Source: Arabidopsis thaliana
Taxonomy: Eukaryota > Streptophyta > Magnoliopsida > Brassicales > Brassicaceae
Assembly: GCF_000001735.4 (NCBI RefSeq)
Contig: NC_003076.8
Coordinates: forward strand, 682,001-746,000
Reading direction: 5' to 3'
Length of the DNA: 64,000 bases
Made by a program: the position numbers and the translations under genes. The notes under the pieces are model-generated. The model had not been told where the DNA came from and did no database searches. It was given only the letters and a program-made list of their open reading frames with translations. Below, in pieces: positions 17,001-26,478 of this stretch; position 1 is the first letter of the stretch; every line of letters begins with the position of its first letter.

Positions 17001-17409
17001 TCAATGGGATGTATTTTTGTTTTTTTTAGATTTTTTCTGTGAGGAGTCTTTTTAGTATAATTCGAGAATTTAAGAGACAATAAACAGCTTGTGTGTCTCT
17101 TAATAAGCAAATAATTTAAGAACATAAACATCAACACACTTGTGAAAGAATTTGGTAATTAGTCCTCGAATTTAGACCTTCAATTATGTGAAAATTTTAC
17201 TAACGTTCCTTCGTTTCAATACACAAGATTAGACTATTATGACTTTGTTTGGTTTGTGAGCACAACTCATATATAGGGGTTGTATGCTTGGTTGGTATAG
17301 AAATATTGGATTCTGATTTTTGTACATCAATAACACTTCCTAGGGGTTGCTTCTTTACATGAAACCGGCCGATAGCAAAACAAAGCCTATGGCCGGTTTC
17401 GATTGAGAG
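17001..17409. repeat. Kelch-cluster 3' flank, copy A
   Basis: The sequence after the stop shares long ordered matches with 17640-18025 and 20620-20985 (for example TAAGAACATAAA, CTTGTGAAAGA, CTCGAATTTAGACCTT, TTCCTTCGTTTCAAT). These are three copies of one ancestral 3' flank, showing that the duplicated unit was larger than the coding region. It ends at a hairpin (17361-17400) and a small transposon insertion. Confidence 0.75.
17361..17400. repeat. Inverted repeat (10-bp perfect arms plus extension)
   Basis: GAAACCGGCC at 17361-17370 is the exact reverse complement of GGCCGGTTTC at 17391-17400. The next inner bases (ATAG/CTAT) also pair, leaving a short A-rich loop. The paralogous flank near 20993 has only the left-arm-like sequence (ATGAAACCCGGTAGC), so the right arm is peculiar to this copy. 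Confidence 0.7.
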
Positions 17410-17478
17410 CAGAGCTGGCCCTGACCACAGCCAATTGAAATAATTGCTATGGCCCATTAATTCTCAGGACCGGCCCTG
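17410..17478. mobile_element. Tiny (69-bp) hAT-like MITE with perfect 8-bp target duplication
   Basis: The ends read CAGAGCTGGCCCTGA and, on the other strand, CAGGGCCGGTCCTGA, which are imperfect terminal inverted repeats resembling the CAGGGCCGGCYC ends of plant hAT elements. They are flanked by ATTGAGAG at 17402-17409 and again at 17479-17486, an exact 8-bp duplication of the size hAT transposase makes. The interior has no coding capacity. The insertion sits where the truncated kelch relic begins (codons for ERRG). Confidence 0.75.
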
Positions 17479-17601
17479 ATTGAGAGACGTGGTCTGACAG
17501 AGCTTTGGGGATGTGTTGAATGGTCTAAGAATGTGTTTACCTTTGACGGGTGTGACCCTCGTTCCGATTTCTTCTTGAATTCTGCGATTAGCACACATTA
17601 A
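17479..17601 (+). pseudogene. C-terminal relic of a kelch F-box gene
   Basis: Reads IERRGLTELWGCVEWSKNVF, then TFDGCDPRSDFFLNSAISTH and stop, which is the signature C-terminus of the neighbouring kelch F-box proteins. Nothing of the F-box or propeller is present upstream, where flank copy A and a MITE directly abut. Best explained as the remainder of a gene lost by unequal crossing-over between tandem copies. Unlikely to be expressed as protein. Confidence 0.85.
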
Positions 17602-18168
17602 TTGATATGTCCAAGTATTTTTAGGATCATTAGATAGATTCTGCTTATGAGATTTTGTTGTAGTATCTGAGAGAGTTTTATATTTTCTTTGTCGGGAATG
17701 TTTTTGAACATCTTGAGTATGTTTTCAAGAGATGCATGATGATAAAAAAAATTACATGAATGTAACTCTAAATTACTAAATAAGCATGTGGCCTAAGAAC
17801 ATAAAATATCGACCCACCACTTGTGAAAGGTTTTGTCGTTGGGTTAGGTAATGGTACTTGAAATCTTGTTTGAAATAGTGTTCTCGAATTTAGACCTTTC
17901 ACGATATGTTATTTATTATTGTTCCTTCGTTTCAATTCTTCTTTCTCACACAAGATTTGACTACGATTTTTTCTTTTTGTATACACAGATTTATTTTGAT
18001 CATATAATTCCTTGGCCGGTCAAAAAGGCTCATTTAAATAAAAGCCCATCAGACCTTGAATTCCTCTCTAATTGATGATTAGGTTTTTTTTTGGGTAAAG
18101 TAATGATGATTAGGGTTTAAAGACTCAAATGAAGAAAAAAAATCGAAACACAAACGACGACGGAAGAG
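17602..18168. repeat. Kelch-cluster 3' flank, copy B, and leader of the next gene
   Basis: 17640-18025 is the counterpart of flank A and of 20620-20945, with many shared words in the same order (TCTAAATTACTAAATAAGCA, CTCGAATTTAGACCTTTCAC, TTTATTTTGATCATAT). The rest is the short leader of the gene at 18169. No independent gene seen. Confidence 0.7.
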
Positions 18169-19240
18169 ATGAGCTCCCCGAAATCATCATCATCAGAGTC
18201 CTCGTCTCCTCCGACGTCGTTTTCGTCGTTACCGTTCGACGTAGCTCTGAATTGTTGGGCTCGTGTCTCGAGAATCCATTATCCAACTCTATTCTTAGTC
18301 TCCAAGAATTTAAGATCTCTCATCGCTTCGCCTGAGCTCGAGGCCACACGACTCCGCATTGGAATAACAGAAGATTTCGTTTGCTTAGACCTCAATAAGA
18401 AAAACCCTAACCCTAGCTGGTTCATACTTTCCTCAACTCCAAAACAACAGAAGTTACTACCCATCCCTTCGTTTCCTTATCAACATCCCAAATACTCGAC
18501 CATTCTTTTAGTCGATTCATTGATTTACATTATCGGAGGCATCGTGAATAGACAAAGGAGCAATAGAGTGTTGATACTCAATTCTCTATCTCACCAATGG
18601 AGTAGTCTCCCAAACATTGCGCCTACCTCGAGTTTCTCCAGCCGCTGATGTAATCGACGGTAAGTTGTACGTGATTGGAGGCTCTTCGTCCAAAAATATC
18701 GGGGATTGGGGAGAGGTTTATGATCCAAAGACACATACTTGGGAGCCAATATTGCCTACAACACTAGATCTCACAGCTCAAAAGAGTGTGGTTCAAGATA
18801 GATTAGTAATGGGTGGAAAGGTTTATGCCATGGATGGTTTGAAGATTGAGCTAAAGACGAATATTTGTTTGGTAGAGAAATGTTTGCGTCTAGTGTCGTA
18901 TTCCAATCATAGTCTTTATTGGAATGATCCAACGGAAGATTGTGTGTGGAGGTTGGTTCGAGGGCTTGAAGAACTTTGTGATCATTATCCATATTTTTTT
19001 AATAATCATAATTCGCTTGCAAACTCCGGCGGAGAAAGAAGCGTGACATTGTGGTGGAAGTCGGTGGTGATTCAACCTCCAAATTACCATTGCACTAAGG
19101 AGTGTAAAACAGAGATTTGGTGTGCAGGGCTTTCGTTTGAGAGACGTGGTCTAAAAGAGCTTTGGGGATTTGTTGAATGGTCTAAGAATATGTTTACCTT
19201 TGAAGAATGTGACTCTCGTTTCGATTTCCTTTTGCATTAA
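18169..19240 (+). pseudogene. Kelch F-box gene with a frameshift (cluster copy 2)
   Basis: The first frame (18169-18648) encodes an F-box (SLPFDVALNCWARVSRIHYP, then LVSKNLRSLIASPELEATR) and the first kelch blade (LIYIIGG). At about 18616-18620 the paralogues read AACATGCGCCTACC while this copy has one extra T. The reading continues in another frame to 19240 with the second kelch blade (DVIDGKLYVIGG, EVYDPKTHTWEP) and the end [20 protein letters not shown]. The protein therefore stops after 159 codons unless an intron removes the shift. The end (DFLLH) also lacks the usual SAIVTY tail. Corresponds to At5g02990, which as I recall is annotated as protein-coding. The coding status is uncertain. 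Confidence 0.75.
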
Positions 19241-19582
19241 TTCACACATTAATTGATATGTCCAAGGATTTTTAGGATCATTGATAGACTAAGAGGATTT
19301 AAGGTTTTCTTTTATTTTATTTTATTTTTAATGATTTTCTAATAGAGATTTTATATTTACTATATATTTTGTCACAGATATCAAAAACTGATTGTAAAAA
19401 TTTATTTATTGTTTTGGATAAATCTAAATTAATTATTTTCTTGAAGTTTATAATTCACCATCAATAGTCAGTAACTAATAAAAATGCATTAAAACAACAA
19501 GTCTATTAATTCTAGGTTTTCTTCGTAAATTAGTTTGAAGGTATAAAACCCTAATTCGAAAACCTCCCCAAATCAGGAAATA
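19241..19582. other. Intergenic within the kelch cluster
   Basis: AT-rich spacer with no open frame of interest. Only weak similarity to flanks A and B was seen, so this flank may have been replaced. Confidence 0.4.
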
Positions 19583-20628
19583 ATGACGACGAAAAAGAGG
19601 AAGAAATAATCAAAGTCTCCTCCGACGACGTTTCTTTCTTTACCAGACGATATATATCGCTTTCAATTGTTTGGCTCGTATCTCGAGATTCCATTATCCA
19701 ACTCTATCACTCGTCTCCAAGGGTTTCCGATCACTCATCGCTTCGCCTGAGCTCGAGGCCACACGTTCCTTCATTGGGGAAACCGAGAATCACCTTTGTG
19801 TCTGCTTAAACCTCAACAAGAACAACAACTATAATCCTCGCTGGTTCACACTTTCCCCGATAGCCAAACAGAAATTGAAATCCATCCCTTGGCATCGTCA
19901 TCAATATCCCAAATCCTCAACAGTTGTTGCAAATGGTTCAGATATTTACATAGTCGGAGGCTTCGTTTGCGGAACAAGTAGCAAGAGAGTATTTGTTTTC
20001 GATAGTCGATCTCATCAATGGCGTAGACTCCACGACATGCGTTTACCTCGTGTTTCTGCAGTTGTAAATATAGTTGACAAGAAGATCTATGTTATTGGAG
20101 GCTACAAGCCCAGGAATATCAAAGATTGTGGAGAGGTTTATGATCCAAATACCCAAACTTGGGAGCCATTATTGCCCACGACAGTAAATCTCACCATTCA
20201 AAACTGTGTGGTTTCAGGTGGCTTGGTAATGGGCGGGAAACGTTATACAACGAATGGCACGAAAATGAACACTTGCTTTGTAGAGTTAGAGAACTTGCTG
20301 TTGGGTCTAAGTGAAACGTATAGAGATCTAGTGTGGCGTGAACTGAAGGAAGATGTTTGGCGTGTGGTTAGGGGACTTGAACAACTGTCTCACAATCAAA
20401 ATTTTACTTATGTGGGAAACTCCGGCGGAGGGAGAAGAGTGGCCATTTGGTGGAAGTCGATGGTGGTGTTTCGCCCTCGAGGTCGTAGCCACTCGACTAA
20501 GAAATGTAAAACGGAGATTTGGTGTGCAGAAATTTCAGTTGAGAGACGCGGTTTAGGAGAGCTTTGGGGAAGATTTAGTTTTAGTTTTCGAGATAGTTTT
20601 ATATATATTTTTTTGTGGGAGTTTTTTT
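19583..20628 (+). pseudogene. Kelch F-box gene with a broken F-box (cluster copy 3)
   Basis: The expected start (ATG at 19583, MTTKKRKK) is followed at once by an in-frame stop. Further on, the F-box reading shifts frame between GACGATATA and AATTGTTTGGCTCG. From about 19671 a clean frame resumes ([18 protein letters not shown], then kelch blades SDIYIVGG and KIYVIGG, and ERRGLGELWG). It ends in unrelated residues instead of the FVEWSK...VTY tail. At least three independent lesions at both ends mean this copy cannot make a normal F-box protein. A kelch-only product starting at an internal Met is possible but unsupported. Corresponds, I think, to At5g02995. Confidence 0.8.
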
Positions 20629-21267
20629 GAACATCTTGAATCTGATTTCAAGAGATAATACACAAAATTAAATTGGTGTTGTATCTCTAAATTACTAAAT
20701 AAGCAGTTGCCTAAGAACATAAATATCATCCCACGCTACTTGTGAAAGAGTTTATCGTTGGGTTAGGTATGACCTTTAACTCTTGCGTGAAATAATGTTC
20801 TCGAATTTAGACCTTCCACTATATGTCCCTTCGCTTCAATTCTTGTTTCTCATATACAAGATTTGACTATGGGGTTTTCTTTTTGTTCGCAACGCACGAA
20901 TTTATTTTGATCATATTCCTTGGTTGGTAAATATTTGGATTATAATGTTGCATATCAATAACACCTCCTTGGTTTGCTTTTTCTAATGCATCTATGAAAC
21001 CCGGTAGCGAGAATATCTCTCTATTTTATATTATAAAAGTTTAATCGTGATATTCTTAAAACTATCTTAGATCTCGGAAATTTTCCTAAATTTCCATTTA
21101 TAAATGTTTCCGAAATTTTAGGGTTTAGCTTAGTCGTAGTAAACATGCGTTGATGCTAGACCTAGACGGAGTAAAATAAATAAATAGATCGAAGGTAAAA
21201 AAAGCTCCTATCTAAAATCAAAGCACAGAAACCCTAAAGCCTCCCAGAAAGGCAGAAACAGAACACC
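20629..21267. repeat. Kelch-cluster 3' flank, copy C, and leader of copy 4
   Basis: 20620-20985 matches flanks A and B in order (CTAAATTACTAAATAAGCAG, AATGTTCTCGAATTTAGACC, TTTATTTTGATCATATTCCT). The leader (21200-21260, AAAGCACAGAAACCCTAAAG) matches that of the gene at 15978. Confidence 0.7.
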
Positions 21268-22437
21268 ATGTTTTGCTCGTGTCTCGAGATTGTTTTTTTC
21301 CTTGCCGGAAGACATCATTCTCAATTTCCATCGTTACCGGACGAAAATGAGACGAACAAATCATCAGACTCTCCTCCGACAGTATTTTCATCGTTACCGG
21401 ACGAATTAATTCTCAATTGTTTGGCTCGTGTCTCGAGATTCTACCGTCCATCTCTGTCCTTGGTCAACAAGGAATTCCAATCTCTCATCGCTTCTCCTGA
21501 TCTCGAGGCCACGCGCTCCCGCATAGGAGTAACAGAGAATCACCTCTATGTCTGCTTGGAGTCGAATAAGAACAACCCTAATCCTCGCTGGTTCACACTT
21601 GCACCAATTCCCAAAGAACAGAAAGTGAAACCTATCATCCCTTCGTTTCCTTATCAACATCCCACATCATCAACTTTTGTCTCTATTGGCTCAGAGATTT
21701 ACATCATCGGAGGCTTCGTTAAGCGAAAGAGAAGCAGGAGAGTCTTGGTTCTCGATTGTCGATCTCATCAATGTCGTAGGCTCCCCAACATGGCTCTACC
21801 TCGAGTTTCTGCAGCCGCTGATGTCATCGACGGTAAGATCTACGTGGTTGGAGGATCAAAGTCTAAAAATATCGACAATTGGGGAGAAGTTTTTGATCCA
21901 GAGACCCAAACGTGGGAGCCAATATTTCCCACAACAGTTGATCTCACCACTCAAAAGAGTGTGTTTCCAGGTAAATTGGTTATGGGTGGGAAAGTTTATG
22001 ACATGGATGGGTTGAAAGTTAACTTGAACCTGAATAGTTGCGTGGTAGAGATAGACAACATGATGTGCCAAATATCAGTTTGCAAAGGGATACTAGTTTG
22101 GTATGATTCAGAGGAAGATTTGGTGTGGAATAAGGTAAGAGGACTTGAAGGACTACTGCCCCGTAATTCATATTTTCCTTGCTATCTTGTTTCGGTTGCA
22201 AATCATGACCGAGGAAGAAGAGTGACAGTTTGGTGGCAGTCGATGGTGTTTGACCGTCTAGGTCTCGATTGGACTAAGGAAGGTAAAACGGAGATTTGGT
22301 GTGCCGAGATATCGTTGGAGAGACGCGGTTTTGGAGAGCTTTGGGGATTCGTCGAATGGTCAAAGAAAGTGTTTACTTATGACGGATGTGATTCTCCTTC
22401 AGATTTCTTTTTGCATTCCGCTATTGTGACTTATTGA
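21268..22437 (+). CDS. Kelch-repeat F-box protein (cluster copy 4, intact, extended N-terminus)
   Basis: Single exon, 389 codons from 21268. The first 45 residues ([20 protein letters not shown]...) contain a garbled duplicate of F-box coding DNA: TCGTTACCGGACGA occurs twice, at about 21330 and 21392, each after related sequence. The real F-box starts at about residue 41 ([39 protein letters not shown]). Kelch blades: [51 protein letters not shown]. It ends in the full signature [20 protein letters not shown] and SAIVTY. The start is uncertain because no later ATG precedes the F-box in frame. Matches At5g03000. Confidence 0.85.
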   Translation: MFCSCLEIVFFLAGRHHSQFPSLPDENETNKSSDSPPTVFSSLPDELILNCLARVSRFYRPSLSLVNKEFQSLIASPDLEATRSRIGVTENHLYVCLESNKNNPNPRWFTLAPIPKEQKVKPIIPSFPYQHPTSSTFVSIGSEIYIIGGFVKRKRSRRVLVLDCRSHQCRRLPNMALPRVSAAADVIDGKIYVVGGSKSKNIDNWGEVFDPETQTWEPIFPTTVDLTTQKSVFPGKLVMGGKVYDMDGLKVNLNLNSCVVEIDNMMCQISVCKGILVWYDSEEDLVWNKVRGLEGLLPRNSYFPCYLVSVANHDRGRRVTVWWQSMVFDRLGLDWTKEGKTEIWCAEISLERRGFGELWGFVEWSKKVFTYDGCDSPSDFFLHSAIVTY

Positions 22438-22683
22438 TTAGGATTTGTTGGAATGTTTCTAGAACATTTATTACTATTGACTTTGATTTCAATTATTGAA
22501 CTTTTTCTTTTCGTATCAATCATTTGCTTTCATTTGTAGTTTCTTTACACAAGATTGTCTTTGAATGTTAATATTTTGTAGTGGCTACAAAACAAGTAAA
22601 TCTAATCAATAGAGGCCCATTTAAGGCCCATTAAACCTTGAATATTAAAAATTGATTCAGAGTTAGAAAAAGAAAAGAAACAC

Positions 22684-23382
22684 ATGACCCCTAAATCGAG
22701 AGGCTTCGTTAGGAGAAGGAGAAGCAGAAGAGTGTTGGTTCTCGATTGTCGATCTCAACAATGGCGTAGTCTCCCCAAAATGCGTCAACCTCGAGCTTCT
22801 CCTGCCGCGTATGTTAAGGATGGTCTGATCATTGTGATTGGAGGTTGCAGGTCCAAGAATATCGAGACTTGGGGAGAGATTTATGATCTAAAGACCAATA
22901 CTTGGGGGCGAATACTGCTCCAATCACATGATCCCACAGTTCAAAATGCTTACTTGAATCGCTTTAAACCTAACTTGCAGACGAATGCTTGCTATGTAGA
23001 GATTGACAAGGTGTCGTGCCTGATATTTTTATCCGATGGGAAGCTATTTTGGCGTGAAACAAAGCAAGGTTTTGAGAGGTGTAGTGTTATATTGGGAGAT
23101 GATGAGCAAGTGTCCTCTTATCAACTTGTTTCGGTGGCAAACGCCGCCGGAGGAGGAAGAGTGACAGTTTGGTGGAAGTCGGGGTTAAAAGTTCTGGATC
23201 TCTTAAGTGGCACTGAGACTTGGGAATGTTACACAAATATTCGGTGTGCAGAGATTTCGTTTGAGAGAAGAGGTTTAAGAGAGCTTTGGGGATTCGTTGA
23301 ATGGTCTAGAGAGGTGTTTACCGTTGATGGATATGACGATACTTACGATTTCTTTTTAAATTCTGCTATTGTGACCTATTGA
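22684..23382 (+). CDS. Kelch-only paralogue lacking the F-box (cluster copy 5)
   Basis: 232 codons that begin in the first kelch blade ([20 protein letters not shown]) and run through QPRASPAAYVKDGLIIVIGG and EIYDLKTNTWGR to a complete end ([26 protein letters not shown]). The F-box half found in the paralogues is absent, and sequence upstream of 22684 is unrelated spacer. If expressed, it would have a partial propeller and no Skp1 contact, and could at most compete for substrate. Matches At5g03010. It is either a truncated pseudogene or a short gene. Confidence 0.7.
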   Translation: MTPKSRGFVRRRRSRRVLVLDCRSQQWRSLPKMRQPRASPAAYVKDGLIIVIGGCRSKNIETWGEIYDLKTNTWGRILLQSHDPTVQNAYLNRFKPNLQTNACYVEIDKVSCLIFLSDGKLFWRETKQGFERCSVILGDDEQVSSYQLVSVANAAGGGRVTVWWKSGLKVLDLLSGTETWECYTNIRCAEISFERRGLRELWGFVEWSREVFTVDGYDDTYDFFLNSAIVTY

Positions 23383-23489
23383 TCAGTGGGACTTTATCTT
23401 ACTTGTACTGTGGGAATTTTGAGTATGATTTTAATAGATAAATAAATGTGATTTGCTAACAACATTACAACATAGATCTAAGCATTCAA

Positions 23490-23846
23490 GGTTGTGTGGT
23501 GCCTGATGGCTTTTGATGAAGGGGAGGTTTTCTACTTTGTATCAGACTTTTGCTTGCTAGTGAAAGAGAGAATAATGGGCACAACATTTTTGTTACTCCA
23601 TGGGAAAGATAATGTAGAGTGGTCTCAAGGAAAAAATGGTGTGGAGAGTGGTCAAGGGACTTGGATTGCCAAACATTGTGTTTCAGTTTGGTGGTGTACA
23701 ATGTTGGATCACCCCTATGGTCGTAAAGTGCAGATTTCGCAGAGCTTTCCAAGGGAATCATAGAATCGTCAACAGAGTTGTGTTTCGAACCAAAGGATGT
23801 ATATTTCGTTCCACTTTCTTCTTGCACTCTGCTACAGTAACACATG
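23490..23846 (+). pseudogene. Decayed C-terminal kelch F-box relic
   Basis: Translated pieces in two frames recall the cluster: VWRVVKGLG (compare VWRVVRGLE), VSVWWCTM (compare VTVWWKSM) and FFLHSATVTH (compare [10 protein letters not shown]). Frame changes and lost segments lie between them. The following DNA (23860-24125) duplicates the 3' flank of the gene at 25263 plus the end of TIM14-3. Confidence 0.7.
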
Positions 23847-23859
23847 GATTTGTATGCTC

Positions 23860-24125
23860 TCATGGGAGTGTACAAACTCCTAGTGATTGGTGTTTTTATT
23901 TGTCCTTTGGAATGCTTAAAGAATGATATACAACAGCAGGAAGAAATCATAGCACATTCATTACAAAACCAATGGAAAATACATACTTTTTGTTGAGGTC
24001 GTATCAGAAACATGACAATCAAAAGGCAGAGCCGGTGTTGTTGGATTTTCGAAGCATCATATCTTTGGCTTCATTAATCTTAGAAGCCAGATAGTGACTG
24101 CCTCCAGCGTCCGGGTGATTGATGT
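23860..24125. repeat. Segmental duplicate of 26320-26585 (kelch 3' flank plus TIM14-3 end)
   Basis: The two segments align along their length with scattered mismatches and small gaps (shared words include GATTGGTGTTT, ATCATATCTTTGGCTTCATT, AGATAGTGACTGCCTCCAGCG). The left copy follows a kelch relic and the right copy follows an intact kelch gene, so a unit spanning a kelch 3' half and part of TIM14-3 was duplicated in tandem. Confidence 0.85.
24019..24124 (-). pseudogene. Truncated duplicate of the TIM14-3 last exon
   Basis: Encodes [20 protein letters not shown], then MLRKSNNTGSAF and stop, nearly identical to the C-terminus of TIM14-3 at 26479-26635. Similarity stops abruptly just before the HPD motif, where unrelated sequence begins. 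Without the helices before HPD and the membrane anchor it cannot be a functional J protein. Confidence 0.85.
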
Positions 24126-25262
24126 AAGTCTTAGGTCTAAGACATGAGTAATAGAGGAAAGAGTTGTATAAGTATATGTGAAAGAATGTGTAATAAGATT
24201 TAACAATGTACAAGTTAAGCAAAGCGTTTCCCTTGTTGTCTCTGTAGAACAAAGAAACTAAATCTGTGTGAGAGATAGAGATGAAGAGAACTAACCTGAG
24301 AGGTTAGAAGTGGGAAAAGAAAACCAACACAATGATCAATGTGATTTTAATCTTTTATTCAGATTTTAATTATTAAACTTTTTATAAATACATCTAAATC
24401 TAATAAACTGTTTTTTTTGTCTCATCAACAAACAAGTCAATTTATTTAAATCAATAAAATAACAAAGTTAATCAATTTATTGCGTAAAATGTATTTCTAA
24501 ATTTCTTTAAGAAGAAGAAAAAAGTCACAAACATTTATAATACTTTGGATATTTTTCCTTTTTAGTAAATTAAAAAAAAAACTGATATAATAATAATAAA
24601 TCAACTGATATTTTATTAATATTGATCTTATTTATGATATGTTTATGAATTATTGTCTAAATATTTTGAAATTTTGTAGTAATTAACTGGTATCAAATAT
24701 CTCAACGGTTTGATGCTTATAATCGAATTGTTATAGTTATGCAAAAAAATAATATCAAAAATGATAATTTTGTAATTTTTAAATGATATTAAATATTTTG
24801 GAAGTTTTGTTTTAGTAACTAATCGTGTAGTTAATGTAGAAAGATTTTGGGAAGATAGTTAAATGTCAAATATTTAATTCGAAGATTTACTTTCTAATTA
24901 TCAAAAACAATTATTAAATGCTAGTGGCAGTCACAGTAAATAAGTCTCAACTTGAGGATTTATTTCACAAAGTGATTGCAAAAATGTATATGTAGATGAT
25001 CAATATGATTTTATTTAGATTTTATTTTTTTAGCAATACATCTAATAAATAGTTATCTCATCGACAATATAAGTCAATTTAATTCAATCAATAAAGAACA
25101 AAGTTAATCAATTTATCAAAAGTTATTTATAAAAATTATCCTAAATTTCTTTAAGAAATAGACAAAAGTCAAAAGCATTTATAATATTTTGGATATAACT
25201 TTTGGCCATATGCATGGACCCTATAAATACCATCCTTGAAGAAGAAGAAAAAAAAAACTCCG
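24126..25262. other. AT-rich spacer before kelch copy 6
   Basis: No supported gene. Two related AT-rich blocks (24350-24560 and 25005-25200) share words such as AAGTCAATTTA, TCAATAAA and CAAAGTTAATCAATTTAT in the same order, so this spacer contains an internal direct duplication. A clear TATA box, CTATAAATA, lies at 25221-25229, about 35 bp before the ATG at 25263. Confidence 0.6.
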
Positions 25263-26306
25263 ATGACGGAAGAGATGAGTAAAGAGTCTCCTCCTCCTCC
25301 TCCGACGTCGTTTTCTTCGTTACCGGACGACGTCGCTCTCGATTGTCGGGCTCGTATATCGAGATTCCATTATCCAACTCTTTCTCTCGTCTCCAAGGGT
25401 TTCAGAACTCTCATCGCCTCCCCGGAGCTCGAGGCCACACGATCCTTTATCGGAAAACCAGAGAATCACCTCTGCGTCTGCTTGAGGCTGTATAAAAACC
25501 CTAATCCTCTCTGGTTCATATTTTCCCCAATTCCGAAACAGAAATTGAAACCCATCGTCCCATGGTTTCCTAACCAACAATATCCTCAATACCCGACCGT
25601 TGTCTCAAATGGTTCACAGATATACATAATCGGTGGATTCGTTAGGAGAAGGAGAAGCAACAGAGTGTCGATTTTTGATTATCGAACTTATCAATGGCGT
25701 AGACTCCCCAAAATGCGTCAACCTCGAGTTTATCCCGCCGCGTCTGTAATCGACGGTAAGATCTATGTGATTGGAGGCTTCAGAGGCTCCATGCCCACAG
25801 ATATTGAGAACTCAGGAGAAGTTTATGATCCAAAGACCAATACTTGGGAGCCAATATTGCTCACATCACTTGATCTCACTGTTCAAAATGTTTTCAAGAA
25901 AAAACATTACTTTACGACCAAGGCATGCTTAGTGATTAATAAGGTGTCGTGCCTACTATATGTTTCCGATGGGAAGCTATATTGGCGTGAAGACAAGGAA
26001 GGTTTTGAGTGCCGTAAGGTTTATGGACTTGCAGAACAGTCCTCTAATCTGTTTCGTGTGGTGGCAAACTCCGGCGGCGGAGGAAGAGTGACAGTTTGGT
26101 GGAAGTCGATGACAAAAGGTTGCGAGTTTGACTGTCTGCTGACTGAGGAGTGTGAAACCAAGATTTGGTGTGCAGAGATTTCGCTTGAGAGAAGAGGTTT
26201 AAGAGAGCTTCGGGGATTTGTTGAATGGTCTAAAGAGGTTTTTACCATTGATAGATGTGACTATATTTACGATTTCATTTCACAATACGTTACTGTGACT
26301 TATTGA
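25263..26306 (+). CDS. Kelch-repeat F-box protein (cluster copy 6, intact)
   Basis: Single exon, 347 residues from the ATG at 25263. The frame is open upstream to 25236 but without ATG, and the TATA box at 25222 argues for a very short leader. The F-box is at about 18-60 (SLPDDVALDCRARISRFHYP, LVSKGFRTLIASPELEATR). Kelch blades: [52 protein letters not shown]-terminus ERRGLRELRGFVEWSKEVFT then VTVTY. Closest to copy 5 in its QPR and KTNTW segments. Matches At5g03020. Confidence 0.9.
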   Translation: MTEEMSKESPPPPPTSFSSLPDDVALDCRARISRFHYPTLSLVSKGFRTLIASPELEATRSFIGKPENHLCVCLRLYKNPNPLWFIFSPIPKQKLKPIVPWFPNQQYPQYPTVVSNGSQIYIIGGFVRRRRSNRVSIFDYRTYQWRRLPKMRQPRVYPAASVIDGKIYVIGGFRGSMPTDIENSGEVYDPKTNTWEPILLTSLDLTVQNVFKKKHYFTTKACLVINKVSCLLYVSDGKLYWREDKEGFECRKVYGLAEQSSNLFRVVANSGGGGRVTVWWKSMTKGCEFDCLLTEECETKIWCAEISLERRGLRELRGFVEWSKEVFTIDRCDYIYDFISQYVTVTY

Positions 26307-26478
26307 TCAATGAAATGTAGTAAAAACTCCTTAGAGATTGGTGTTTGTATTTATCAAATGACTTCTTTTAAAATTCTTAAAGAAATAATATACAACAAGA
26401 AGGAGAAACATAGTGGTAGCACATTCATAACAGAATCAATGGAAAGTTCTGTTGGGTTCGTATCAGACACATGACAAA

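Noticed and set aside
23486-24022. 178-codon minus-strand open frame
   Set aside because: It is antisense to the kelch relic and the duplicated flank, with no recognisable protein features.
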